Made by a program: the position numbers and the translations under genes. This document shows, one piece after another, positions 36,890 through 45,622 of a DNA stretch of 64,000 bases (positions are counted from its first letter, which is position 1; the number at the start of each line of letters is the position of its first letter). The notes under the pieces were generated by a model that had not been told where the DNA came from, did no database searches, and saw only the letters and a list, made by a program, of their open reading frames with translations. Origin of the DNA: Bacteroidales bacterium (GTDB taxonomy: Bacteria > Bacteroidota > Bacteroidia > Bacteroidales > UBA10428); NCBI GenBank assembly GCA_035299085.1, contig DATGXG010000024.1:124001-188000 (forward strand). The letters run 5' to 3'.

Positions 36890-36918
36890 TTCAAGTTAAG
36901 CAATCTTTGAACGGAAAT

Positions 36919-37013
36919 GCTAGGCGAAGTTTTCAACTTCGTCTGAACGGAATTTCATTAAATGTTAATTACCTATTAGTTACGTATAGACGAAGTCACA
37001 GACTTCGCCTAGC
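36919..37013. repeat. Single REP/BIME unit, remote copy in inverse orientation
   Basis: Two hairpins (36919-36948 and 36985-37013) with an A/T-rich linker. The whole unit, linker included (ATTTCATTAAATGTTAATTA), matches the reverse complement of the 108-bp unit beside the RAYT gene 16 kb away, with a few changes. This is a dispersed copy of the same element. Confidence 0.85.
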
Positions 37014-37015
37014 CC

Positions 37016-37070
37016 AGTTTGAAAATAGTTTGAAAATGGTTTGAAAGAAGTTTGAAAGAAGTTTGAAAGA
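37016..37070. repeat. 11-bp tandem repeat, five units
   Basis: AGTTTGAAAAT, the same again, GGTTTGAAAGA and AGTTTGAAAGA twice. It follows the BIME directly. A 14-bp duplication, TCATTCAAACGGTT / TCATTCAAACGATT (37087-37114), comes next and contains the saccharopine dehydrogenase stop codon. Confidence 0.8.
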
Positions 37071-37100
37071 AAGAGTTTTAATTATATCATTCAAACGGTT

Positions 37101-38435
37101 TCATTCAAACGATTTCAACCCTTCCCTGAAACTAACCCCGTACTTTTCCAACTCACAAAGTACAGGCTCATAAATTTCCTTTACTGTCGGAATCAGCACG
37201 CCGGTTAGTTTGATCTGTCCGGTTAAAATCATTTTGGCCGCAATGGCAAGCGGAAGGCCTACAGTTTTGGCCATTGCCGTATTTTCCTGGTCCTCGCCAA
37301 GCACCACAAGTGAGGATGTAAGCAGTTGCTTTTCGCCTGACTCCCTGCTTTTGTAAATGAACTTGTGCCACATCACCAGCATATCCTTATCGCCCGGTTC
37401 CAGCGCCCATTTTTCGCAAATGAGCTTTTCGAGTATCTGTGCAGGTGTGGCATCTTTCAAACCGATTTTTACATTATCAAAAATACCCAGCCATTCCAGT
37501 TTTTCACGCACATCTGAATCCTGGTCGATGTGCATGTATTGATAAAGTTTGGTTTTTACCGGATCTTCAAGACTGTAATAAAGAAATGAATTGATGAATT
37601 CCTTATAAGTCATTTCTTCGGTATTAAAGAGGGTGAACGAATCATCGGTGGCACCAAGCTGAACAAACACATCCCAGGCCCTGCAAAAACCGGGACGCCT
37701 CAGCGTACCCCTGTAAACCGTGGGTACATCCTGAAGGCTATATTTTTCAATATACTTAATGGAGTCCCTGTTGGCATATCCTTCGAATTTGCCGTATCCT
37801 TCAATGTCGATCACCTCTGTCCTGCGGAACAACCTGTGATAGGGAATGTATTTGTACCGGCCTTCCTGTATAAAACGTGCCGGTCCGCCCTGGCCGGCCA
37901 GAACAACATTCCGCGGGTTCCAGGTGATCTTGTAATGCCACGGGTTGTTATCCGATTCAGGTGCGATCAGTCCCCCCGTGAATGTTTCAAAACAAAGCAG
38001 TTCATGCCCTTCTTCCCTTATGCGATTGATCACTCTCATGGCAGACATATGGTCGATTCCCGGATCCACGCCCATTTCATTCAGGAAAAGCAGCTGGTGC
38101 GACTTTACCTGCGTATCCATTTCACCCATTTCATGGGAAACATACGAAGCGGTAAGCATATTTCGCCCGTATTTAAGGCAGGCTCTTGCCACCACGGGGT
38201 GAAACATGGCCGGTAGCATAGAGATAACAAGGTCCGCATCCTGTATTGCCTGGTGAAGGGACTGTTCATCAAAGACATCCATCTTTACCCTGACGGTAAC
38301 CTCGTTATCGGGAATTTCCGGTTCTGTTCGGTCGGCTATGGTTAGTTTCCAGTTGTATTCACCGGCGTGTTGTTCCAGGTAAGTGATCAGGGCGGAAGTT
38401 GACCGGCCGGAGCCAAAAATGAAAATGTTTTTCAT
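37101..38435 (-). CDS. Saccharopine dehydrogenase (LYS9/AASS C-terminal type)
   Basis: A 444-residue cytoplasmic enzyme of the saccharopine dehydrogenase/reductase family. It oxidises saccharopine to L-glutamate and 2-aminoadipate 6-semialdehyde with NAD(P), or runs the reverse in lysine-making fungi. The Rossmann start is IFIFGSGRSTSALITYL with a basic/acidic strand TIADRTEPE; VISMLPAMFHPVVARACLKY and EMGVDPGIDHMSAMRVINRI are hallmark motifs of the LYS9 type, and the substrate domain follows (CFETFTGGLIAPESDNNPWH). In animals this domain is fused to the lysine-ketoglutarate reductase; here the two are adjacent genes, 10 bases apart. It is the last gene of the nine-gene minus-strand cluster. 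Confidence 0.87.
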   Translation of the reverse strand: MKNIFIFGSGRSTSALITYLEQHAGEYNWKLTIADRTEPEIPDNEVTVRVKMDVFDEQSLHQAIQDADLVISMLPAMFHPVVARACLKYGRNMLTASYVSHEMGEMDTQVKSHQLLFLNEMGVDPGIDHMSAMRVINRIREEGHELLCFETFTGGLIAPESDNNPWHYKITWNPRNVVLAGQGGPARFIQEGRYKYIPYHRLFRRTEVIDIEGYGKFEGYANRDSIKYIEKYSLQDVPTVYRGTLRRPGFCRAWDVFVQLGATDDSFTLFNTEEMTYKEFINSFLYYSLEDPVKTKLYQYMHIDQDSDVREKLEWLGIFDNVKIGLKDATPAQILEKLICEKWALEPGDKDMLVMWHKFIYKSRESGEKQLLTSSLVVLGEDQENTAMAKTVGLPLAIAAKMILTGQIKLTGVLIPTVKEIYEPVLCELEKYGVSFREGLKSFE

Positions 38436-38445
38436 AAGAAGGATG

Positions 38446-39654
38446 TCAGATTTGATTTACCCATGGATCCAGGTAGTTAAATAACTGTGTCAGGTTACCA
38501 TTCCGGGTTATTGTGGCTCTCTCGAGGATTTTCTCAGGATCATTGCCTGACAAAAGGGGCAAAACACTCTTCATTATGTTGTGCCCGAAATCGGTTGATG
38601 CCTCCCTGGGCAGACCATTGGGAAGGTTATCAATTGCCATCACCGTAATGTTATCTTTTGATAAGAAAGGCAATTCAGCACTACCCGTAACCGGGTTATA
38701 ATCGTAATACGGATCTTCAAAACGGGTTGTCTGAATAGTACTAGGCACCGAACCGTTCAGGTCACATGTAATATCGGCAATAACCCGGATCCTGAAATCG
38801 TCGTTCAACATCAGTTCTTTCTCAAACAACAAGGGAGCCCGTGGATCCCAATAAGCAGCCATAATCAGGATGTCAGTCAGGCTGCAAAACCGCTGAAAAT
38901 CGGATTTGTATTCATGGGGATTCTGAAAGAAGTGTTTCAGATCGAATTCCGGATTATTCCTGTGCTTATTATACTTTTCCGGATCAAGTTGTACATAAAC
39001 AGGTTGTTCGTAGATCCTGTGCTCAAGGAACTCATCTACAGAAATTTTTCTGACGGCGAATGCGTTGAGCATTTCTTCAGCACCACCGGCGACCCGACCA
39101 TCACCGGTGAGGGCAATTTTACCATGAGGCAAAGAATATCCTGCTGCTAACTGCATCATCGTTTGCAGCGACCCGATCTCGTGTGGCAAGGGAAGCGGAT
39201 TCATTCCCAACCTGATTCCATATGCCCGGATACCGTGATAAGCGCCGACAAGTCCGGCCCACCTGCCAAACCCGATGATTCGTATCCCCTTTACATCTGT
39301 AAGTAATTCATAATCGATAAGCGAAATCTTTTTCTCAATGATGGCTTTGAGCAGCTTGCGGTTATGCTCCTGCTTTTTAGCTGTATGCGAAAAAATACAA
39401 TACGTCTTACCGGCCAGTAATTCATCGGTTTTTACTTCTTTTACGCCGAATAAAATATCGCAGTCGCTGAGATCTTCATTGACGGAAATTCCGGCCTGCC
39501 TGTACAATTCATCAGGGAAGCAGCGTTGCAAAGAGGGCTGAACGATTACTGCAATTCCGGGAAATTCCTCCTGCACCATTTTACATTGTTGGGGCGTAAG
39601 CGGAACCCGGGTATCTACGGGTGTTTTCGTTTCACGAAGTATACCGATTTTCAT
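38446..39654 (-). CDS. Lysine-ketoglutarate reductase-type (LYS1/AASS N-terminal-like) dehydrogenase
   Basis: A 402-residue cytoplasmic enzyme with the alanine dehydrogenase/transhydrogenase N-terminal fold (MKIGILRETKTPVDTRVPLT at the start) and a NAD(P) domain (GRVAGGAEEMLNAF). This fold, together with a LYS9-type neighbour, matches the lysine-ketoglutarate reductase half of animal and plant AASS: L-lysine plus 2-oxoglutarate to saccharopine. Other signs are CIFSHTAKKQEHNRKLL, IIGFGRWAGLVGAYHGIRAY and NLPNGLPREAST. It starts just 20 bases after the aldehyde dehydrogenase stop and is followed by the LYS9-type gene. Direction in vivo is judged from context, which favours lysine breakdown. Confidence 0.82.
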   Translation of the reverse strand: MKIGILRETKTPVDTRVPLTPQQCKMVQEEFPGIAVIVQPSLQRCFPDELYRQAGISVNEDLSDCDILFGVKEVKTDELLAGKTYCIFSHTAKKQEHNRKLLKAIIEKKISLIDYELLTDVKGIRIIGFGRWAGLVGAYHGIRAYGIRLGMNPLPLPHEIGSLQTMMQLAAGYSLPHGKIALTGDGRVAGGAEEMLNAFAVRKISVDEFLEHRIYEQPVYVQLDPEKYNKHRNNPEFDLKHFFQNPHEYKSDFQRFCSLTDILIMAAYWDPRAPLLFEKELMLNDDFRIRVIADITCDLNGSVPSTIQTTRFEDPYYDYNPVTGSAELPFLSKDNITVMAIDNLPNGLPREASTDFGHNIMKSVLPLLSGNDPEKILERATITRNGNLTQLFNYLDPWVNQI

Positions 39655-39674
39655 AGGATAAGGTTAGCCGGGGT

Positions 39675-41213
39675 CTAGACATCAAACTGAATACCTTGTG
39701 CCAGGGGTAACTGGCTTCCGTAATTGATTGTATTCGTTTGCCGTCGCATATAAGCCTTCCAGGCATCGGAACCGGATTCCCTTCCTCCTCCGGTGTCTTT
39801 TTCTCCGCCAAATGCACCGCCGATTTCTGCACCTGAAGTCCCGATGTTCACATTGGCAATCCCGCAATCTGATCCACTGTGTGCTAAAAAATGTTCGGCT
39901 TCAAGCAGGTTGGTTGTAAATATGGCTGATGACAGTCCCTGTGGAACGGAATTATGAAATTCTATAGCCTGATCAATCGTTTTATACCGGATGAGATACA
40001 GCAACGGGGCAAACGTTTCTTCCTGCACTATCGGGAAATGATTCTCGGCTTCGGCAATACAGGGCACCACATAGCAGCCTGATTTGCAATCACTGCTTTC
40101 GTATGGAGTACCTCCGTACACAATAGTACCACCTGATTTTTTTACTGTCTCAACAGCATTGAAAAACGTTTCTGCCGCCTGCCTATCGATCAATGGTCCC
40201 ACATGAACGCCCGGATCAAGAGGATTTCCGATTTTCAGGCTCTTGTAGATAGCCACAAGACGATCACGGAAAGTATCATAAACAGATTCATGCAGAATAA
40301 TCCTTCGGGTGGAAGTGCAACGTTGTCCGGCAGTTCCTACAGCACCAAATGCAACTGCCCTTAAAGCCAGCTCCATGTTCGCATGTCCAGTTACAATGAT
40401 TGCGTTGTTTCCGCCCAGTTCAAGAATCGTTTTTCCCAGCCTTTCACCAACTATGCGTCCTGCCTGTTTACCGATCCTCGTAGAACCCGTGAACGATATC
40501 AAGGGAAGATCGGGATCCCTGAACACTTCATCACCAAGATATTTTGAACTGGTGGCTACGAGGTTGAGAACTCCCTCCGGTACCTGGTTATCCCTGAGTA
40601 CCTTTTCCACAATCTTATGTACGGCAATGGCACATAGCAAAACTTTAGAAGAGGGTTTCCAAAGTACTGTATCACCGCAGGCCATGGCAATAAAGGCATT
40701 CCATGACCAAACGGCTACCGGGAAATTGAAAGCGGAAATTACCCCTACAACACCGAGAGGATGGTATTGCTCGTACATGCGATGGTCGGGCCGTTCGGAA
40801 TGCATGGTCAGGCCATAAAGCTGCCGTGAAAGACCCACGGCAAAATCGGCGATATCAATCATCTCCTGGACTTCTCCGAGCCCTTCCTGGTAAATCTTTC
40901 CCATCTCCCAGCTCACCAGCATGCCAAGAGGTTCTTTATATTTACGAAGTTCAAGGCCGATCTGCCGGACGATCTCTCCTCTTTTCGGTGCCGGTACCTC
41001 ACGCCAGGTGAGGAACGCCTTTTTGGCTCTTCTCATCACAGCTTCGTAATCCTGCTTTGTTGCCTGCACGACATCGGCAATGGATTTACCATCCGCGGGT
41101 GAATACGAAGTCAGACGATCACCTGAAGTTTTAAACCAGTCGGTTCCTGTACATGCGCCATAATTTACTTCTTCAATACCTAGTTTCTGAAGGGCTTGCC
41201 TGATATTTTCCAT
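39675..41213 (-). CDS. 2-Aminoadipate semialdehyde dehydrogenase (ALDH7/antiquitin type)
   Basis: A 512-residue aldehyde dehydrogenase of the ALDH7 (antiquitin) type. It oxidises 2-aminoadipate 6-semialdehyde (or its cyclic imine's open form) to 2-aminoadipate with NAD(P). The catalytic cysteine is Cys299 in GTAGQRCTSTRR and the general base Glu265 in LELGGNN, both in the ALDH7 style; AFNFPVAVWSWN (about 161-172) and FTGSTRIGKQ are cofactor-site motifs. It sits directly upstream of the two saccharopine genes, exactly the enzyme needed for the semialdehyde they release. A start about 21 bases after the aconitase-family gene supports one transcript. Confidence 0.87.
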   Translation of the reverse strand: MENIRQALQKLGIEEVNYGACTGTDWFKTSGDRLTSYSPADGKSIADVVQATKQDYEAVMRRAKKAFLTWREVPAPKRGEIVRQIGLELRKYKEPLGMLVSWEMGKIYQEGLGEVQEMIDIADFAVGLSRQLYGLTMHSERPDHRMYEQYHPLGVVGVISAFNFPVAVWSWNAFIAMACGDTVLWKPSSKVLLCAIAVHKIVEKVLRDNQVPEGVLNLVATSSKYLGDEVFRDPDLPLISFTGSTRIGKQAGRIVGERLGKTILELGGNNAIIVTGHANMELALRAVAFGAVGTAGQRCTSTRRIILHESVYDTFRDRLVAIYKSLKIGNPLDPGVHVGPLIDRQAAETFFNAVETVKKSGGTIVYGGTPYESSDCKSGCYVVPCIAEAENHFPIVQEETFAPLLYLIRYKTIDQAIEFHNSVPQGLSSAIFTTNLLEAEHFLAHSGSDCGIANVNIGTSGAEIGGAFGGEKDTGGGRESGSDAWKAYMRRQTNTINYGSQLPLAQGIQFDV

Positions 41214-41234
41214 ATAGGTTCTTTTTGATATCGA

Positions 41235-43037
41235 TCACATTTTACTATTTCTGATACTGTTCAACAATCCGCCTGCTCTGAGTATTTCAAGAAGCTTCTC
41301 AGGCAAAGGCGTGAAACCGAATTCCTGTTGTCCGATCTGTATTTTCCCTTTGTCCCAGTAAATGGTCACCTTGTCACCCTTTTTGAAAGCATCAACAGCC
41401 TCAGGAATCACCAGGATAGGTAATCCCTGGTTAATGGCCGACCTGAAAAATATCCTGGAGACCGATTTAACGATAATTGCCTGAACACCGGCATGGGCAA
41501 ATCCAACAGCAGGATGCTCGCGTGAACTCCCGCATCCGAAGTTTTCCCCGCAGACCAGGATATCACCTGCGCTCACCTTTGAAGCAAAAGAAGCATCAAA
41601 ACCTTTAAGGAGATGTGGTGAAATTTTTTCGGGTGATGAACTGTTGATCTCATAGGTTAGATTGCCGGCAAACATCTGATCGGTATTCAGGTTATCCGCA
41701 TCTTTATAATCCCAGACTCCGTTCGAATAACGGTTTTCACCTTCAGGAACAGTTACAGTGGATGACTGTTCAATATGAAAAGGATACTTTTTGCCGGAAA
41801 CCGGGACGGCCGGGGATGTGATTTTTCCATTTATCGCAGAAGCCGCCACTGTAGCGGGCGAAGCCAGGTATATCGAAGCTTTGGGATTGCCCATTCGCCC
41901 TATGAAATTACGGTTTGCCGTTGAAATCACATTTATCCCGTCGGCTGGTATACCCTGACCCGTTCCCAGGCATGGTCCGCATGAAGGGGTCAGAATATTG
42001 GCTCCGGATGAAAGGAATATTTCAATGAATCCTTCTTTAACTGCCTGTAGGTAGATTTCACGGGAAGCGGGAACAATGAGAAGTTGCACATCCCGGGCAA
42101 TATTTTTGTCTTTCAAAATGGAAGCAGCCACCCTGAGATCCTCTATTCTCCCGTTTGTGCAGGTACCGATGAGGGCCATTTCTACCGGTGTGCCTTCAAC
42201 CTCTTCCACGCATTTAATGTTGTCCACATGGTGCGGGCATGCAACAACGGGTGAAAGAGAAGATAAATCAACTGATATTTCTTTGATATAGTTGGCATCA
42301 GGGTCAGCCCATATTCCCTCAATATGTTGGTTAAGAAAAGCCGCAAGGATTTCATCAGGCGGGAAAACGGCATTTTTCGCACCCATTTCCGAAGCCAGGT
42401 TAGCAATTGTCATCCTGTCGGAAACTGTAAGTGTTTTAACTCCTTCACCGTGATACTCAACCGACAGATAATCGGCACCGCTCGATCCGATCATGCCCAT
42501 TAAAAACAACGCAAGGTCTTTGGCATATACATGATCCGGGAGCTTTCCATTAAGTGAAATTTTCAAAGAATCCGGAACCCTGAACCAGGTTTCTTCCTGC
42601 TTCCATAAGCCGGCGGTCTCAGTTCTGTCAATTCCTGCTGCAAAGGCGTTAAATGCCCCGGCAGTGCAGGTGTGGCTGTCGCTTCCCACGATCAACATTC
42701 CGGGCCTCGCATAATGTGCCATCATCTGGTGACAGATTCCTTCACCGGCATCATGAAACCGGCTGATTCCCTGATTATGCGCAAACTGCCTTATCTGCCT
42801 GTAATCGTTTGACAATTTGCTGTTGGTAGGAGGAGCATTATGGTCAAGCACAACCATTAACTGCTGCGGATCCCCTACCCTGGCTCCGGCGGATTCAGCC
42901 GTATCAGTGAACATCTTTCTGAAAGTGCTTTCAATACTGGCTGTATTATCATGGGTAAGGACAATATCCGGTTTTTTAAAGACAATGGTCCCGGCACCCG
43001 CCCCCAGAATTTTTTCTGCAAAAGTTTTTCCCTTCAT
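41235..43037 (-). CDS. Aconitase-superfamily hydro-lyase, fused large and small domains (canonical copy)
   Basis: A 600-residue [4Fe-4S] hydro-lyase with the large (LeuC-like) and swivelling small (LeuD-like) domains in one chain; shorter than classical bacterial aconitases. Active-site pieces are Asp65-His66 (LDHNAPP), His103 (GEGICHQ), Asp120-Ser121-His122 (GSDSHT), cluster cysteines in GTCTNGR and TPSCGPCLG, and the small-domain GENFGCGSSREHP. The specificity loop after NLNTDQ reads MFAGNLTY, unlike the usual isopropylmalate or aconitase forms, so the substrate is open: citrate/isocitrate or their C7 homologues homocitrate/homoisocitrate. It is 12 bases from a second paralogue and next to lysine-catabolic genes. 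Confidence 0.85.
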   Translation of the reverse strand: MKGKTFAEKILGAGAGTIVFKKPDIVLTHDNTASIESTFRKMFTDTAESAGARVGDPQQLMVVLDHNAPPTNSKLSNDYRQIRQFAHNQGISRFHDAGEGICHQMMAHYARPGMLIVGSDSHTCTAGAFNAFAAGIDRTETAGLWKQEETWFRVPDSLKISLNGKLPDHVYAKDLALFLMGMIGSSGADYLSVEYHGEGVKTLTVSDRMTIANLASEMGAKNAVFPPDEILAAFLNQHIEGIWADPDANYIKEISVDLSSLSPVVACPHHVDNIKCVEEVEGTPVEMALIGTCTNGRIEDLRVAASILKDKNIARDVQLLIVPASREIYLQAVKEGFIEIFLSSGANILTPSCGPCLGTGQGIPADGINVISTANRNFIGRMGNPKASIYLASPATVAASAINGKITSPAVPVSGKKYPFHIEQSSTVTVPEGENRYSNGVWDYKDADNLNTDQMFAGNLTYEINSSSPEKISPHLLKGFDASFASKVSAGDILVCGENFGCGSSREHPAVGFAHAGVQAIIVKSVSRIFFRSAINQGLPILVIPEAVDAFKKGDKVTIYWDKGKIQIGQQEFGFTPLPEKLLEILRAGGLLNSIRNSKM

Positions 43038-43049
43038 ATTCAGAACCCA

Positions 43050-44864
43050 TTAGATGAGGAGTAAATCCCCTTTTTCATAAATTTCTTTTTGAATGGATGA
43101 AAATTCAGAGATCTTCACTGTCTTATCATTCCGAAGGTTTTTCAGTATGCTTTTCTGCATATCGATCTCGATTTCATCGCCATCCCTTACCTGTATTTTT
43201 TCAATGGACGTATAGGTAAAAACAGGAAAGCCCGCGTTAATGGCATTACGTTCATAAATAGAACCGAATGATCGTGCGAGGATCGCCTGTACACCAAGGG
43301 CCCTGAAACAATCCACCGCATGTTGCCTTGAACTGCCCGATCCGAAATTGTTGCCTGTTATGATGATATCTCCTTCCCTTGCATGGGCGGCAAAATGTTC
43401 AAATCCCTTGAGGTTTCCGAAGGCATACTGGCCCATCTCCTCTGTTCTGGTAACAGCAAGATGCCGGTTATGATAAATCATGTCGGTATCTATGTTATCA
43501 CGCTCAATGATCCATACCCTGCCCTTCAGAATGAACGGTTTTATATTTCTTTCCTGTTTGACAGATTCGGTTTTCGATATGTTTTCATGTTTTGTAACCG
43601 GTGTATTGTAACCCACAGGGTGTTCAGGAATTTTATCAGCGGTTGTAATAAAACCTGCAACCGCTGAAGCTGCCGCGGTGGCGACGGATGACAGGTAAAC
43701 ATCGCCTTTGCCCTGTTTCCCTTCGAAATTCCGGTTACCTGTACTGATGGTTCTCTCTCCGGGGCCATTCTGCCCGATCTGACCGGAAGCACACCCTGCA
43801 CATCCGGCGCTTCCCACCAATGCCCCGGCTGCCTTGAATATGGCAATCAGACCTTGCTGTAAACAGGAATTCCAGATTTCGTCGGTTGCGGGAACAATTT
43901 TCAGAACAACACCCGGTGCCACATGGCGGCCTTTAAGAATGGCGGCTGCGGTTTGCATATCTTCCATTCTCCCGTTTGTACAACTTCCGATAAACACAGA
44001 ATCTATTTTAGTGTTCCTCACTTCGTCCACAAAAACCACATTGTGCGGTTGTCCCGGCAGGGAAACAGCCGGCCTGAATGCCGACAGGTCAAGAGTTATG
44101 GAGTTGGCATAGCGGGCGCTGTTATCGGAATAAACCGGGTTAATGGTTTCGTATGAACGTGACTTGCAGTATTCAATCACAGCGTTTGAAGGCGGGAAAA
44201 GCAATGCAATGGCTCCCATCTCGGTTGCCATGGATGAAATGGTGATCCGCTCGTCAAGCGTAAGATTTTCGGTATCCATGCCATAGATCTCAACGGCATA
44301 ACCCAGGAGACCGTCTGCACCGAAATGCCTGAGCATATTAAGGGCAATGTCTTTGGCAGAAACCAATTCAGGTTTATAACCCTGGAGAATGACTTTAATA
44401 GTTTCAGGAACCTTGAACCATACAGATCCTCGTGACCAGGCTGCTGCAATGTCGCGGTCTCCCATTCCCTGTCCGAATGCTCCGATGGCACCGAGAATAT
44501 TGGCATGTGAATCGGTTGACACCAGTGTACAGCCGGGTTCAGCCAGTCCGTCATCAATGGCAAGGTGAGTGCCGATACCCATGTTGATATCATATACCCG
44601 GATGCCGTTTTGGCGGGCAAACATTCTGCATTTTTGCTGGTTTGCTGCATATAACTGGTCCGAACCTGTCGGGTTACAGTCGAATGTAAAAAATGTCTTA
44701 TCGGGATCCGCTATCTTTAACTGGTTTGACTGAAGGTTCTGAACCACTCCCGCACCCCCGAAGTCGCGTGCAAGCCTCACGTCAATCAGCACATCCACAA
44801 TTTCACCGGGTTTTACCGATTTTTTCCCCGAATGTGCAGCGAGTATTTTTTCAATGATTGTCAT
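43050..44864 (-). CDS. Aconitase-superfamily hydro-lyase, fused domains (divergent copy)
   Basis: A 604-residue paralogue of the preceding enzyme. Most active-site pieces remain: His100 (GIGTHLA), Asp118-Ser119-His120 (STDSHA), cluster cysteines in GSCTNGR and SAGCAGC, and GNNFGSGSSRQHA in the small domain. But the Asp-His pair near residue 62 reads Asp62-Cys63 (TFDCNPTG), so the histidine that normally assists removal of the hydroxyl is a cysteine. The small-domain loop after DNIDTD reads MIYHNRHL. It starts inside the stop of the HD-like gene (ATGA overlap), so the two are probably translated together. It may catalyse the other half of a two-step isomerisation. Confidence 0.83.
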   Translation of the reverse strand: MTIIEKILAAHSGKKSVKPGEIVDVLIDVRLARDFGGAGVVQNLQSNQLKIADPDKTFFTFDCNPTGSDQLYAANQQKCRMFARQNGIRVYDINMGIGTHLAIDDGLAEPGCTLVSTDSHANILGAIGAFGQGMGDRDIAAAWSRGSVWFKVPETIKVILQGYKPELVSAKDIALNMLRHFGADGLLGYAVEIYGMDTENLTLDERITISSMATEMGAIALLFPPSNAVIEYCKSRSYETINPVYSDNSARYANSITLDLSAFRPAVSLPGQPHNVVFVDEVRNTKIDSVFIGSCTNGRMEDMQTAAAILKGRHVAPGVVLKIVPATDEIWNSCLQQGLIAIFKAAGALVGSAGCAGCASGQIGQNGPGERTISTGNRNFEGKQGKGDVYLSSVATAAASAVAGFITTADKIPEHPVGYNTPVTKHENISKTESVKQERNIKPFILKGRVWIIERDNIDTDMIYHNRHLAVTRTEEMGQYAFGNLKGFEHFAAHAREGDIIITGNNFGSGSSRQHAVDCFRALGVQAILARSFGSIYERNAINAGFPVFTYTSIEKIQVRDGDEIEIDMQKSILKNLRNDKTVKISEFSSIQKEIYEKGDLLLI

Positions 44865-45406
44865 TTTGTTTTGTTTTTAAACGGCAAAAACGTCATAAAA
44901 TCGGCATGATGCACTATATAAGCTTCTGTTGAACGCTTTACAAGATCACCCTCTGCTGCATGGGCAGCAATGATGTGACATACTTCGGGCGGCACCCCGC
45001 ATTGCTCGGCAAGTGAAACGCCCGAAAAGGGGTGTCTCAGGTATTCGCCGTATTTTCCCTGCCGGCTGTTGCCCTTTTCATCGAGTTCATATTCAAGAAG
45101 TTTTCCCACATCGGCGAGAATGGCACCTGCTATCAGTACATCCATGTTCACGGGCATTTCTTTACCGAAAAATTTTGCGAACTGGTTTCCGCAGTCCCTT
45201 GCAATATGCACAACCGCTCTTTTATGATCCATAAAGCTTACTTTAAGATCGGGTCCTGCCAGCAATGTAAAAGGAATCCTGTAAAGATCACCGGTGCTGA
45301 GAACACTTTTATCAAGCGCCAGTTTCCATGTGGCTGCTGTTTTTTCCCTGAGATCCGTGTCTGTGATCCAGTTGAGTTCCGGCCAGAGGTTATAGATTTC
45401 ATTCAT
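44861..45406 (-). CDS. HD-domain-like protein with altered HD pair
   Basis: A 181-residue cytoplasmic all-helical protein of the HD phosphohydrolase superfamily. The metal-ligand pattern is visible as His61/His67 (HKRAVVH), Ala98-Asp99 (AILADVGK, where HDVGK is usual), His125 (HPFSG), His144/His149 (HIIAAH) and Asp169 (IVHHADF). The first histidine of the HD pair is replaced by alanine, so metal binding may be changed or reduced to a single site. The function is not known. It overlaps the aconitase-family gene by four bases and is about 220 bases from the isocitrate-dehydrogenase-like gene, with a MITE copy between. A regulatory or cofactor-repair role in the cluster is possible. Confidence 0.75.
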   Translation of the reverse strand: MNEIYNLWPELNWITDTDLREKTAATWKLALDKSVLSTGDLYRIPFTLLAGPDLKVSFMDHKRAVVHIARDCGNQFAKFFGKEMPVNMDVLIAGAILADVGKLLEYELDEKGNSRQGKYGEYLRHPFSGVSLAEQCGVPPEVCHIIAAHAAEGDLVKRSTEAYIVHHADFMTFLPFKNKTK

Positions 45407-45425
45407 GTTCGATTTTCTTTATCCT

Positions 45426-45597
45426 CGTCATTGCGAGGAGCTTGACAAAATATTGATTATAGTCTTTATCCAAGTCGACGAAGCAATCTGCCAGCACAGG
45501 CATTAGCTCATTCAAAGCTATGTCAGACTGTCTTTGCTACGTTTTGCCTGTTCGGGCAGATTGCTTCTGACCGTAGGAACCGGTCATCGCAATGACG
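45426..45597. mobile_element. MITE-like element with 12-bp TIRs, copy C
   Basis: CGTCATTGCGAG at the left and TCGCAATGACG at the right end, with inner GAAGCAATCTGCC and GGGCAGATTGCTTC. It lies within the nine-gene cluster, between the isocitrate-dehydrogenase-like gene and the HD-like gene, and takes up most of the 216-base gap. Long inverted ends in a transcript could form a large hairpin and dampen readthrough. Confidence 0.75.
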
Positions 45598-45622
45598 ATC
45601 TTTTTCCGGCACCTCTCTCCTT

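Noticed and set aside
41235..44864. Isopropylmalate isomerase (leucine synthesis)
   Set aside because: No leuA or leuB-type context, fused domains, and small-domain specificity loops unlike LeuD; the neighbours are lysine and citrate-lyase genes.
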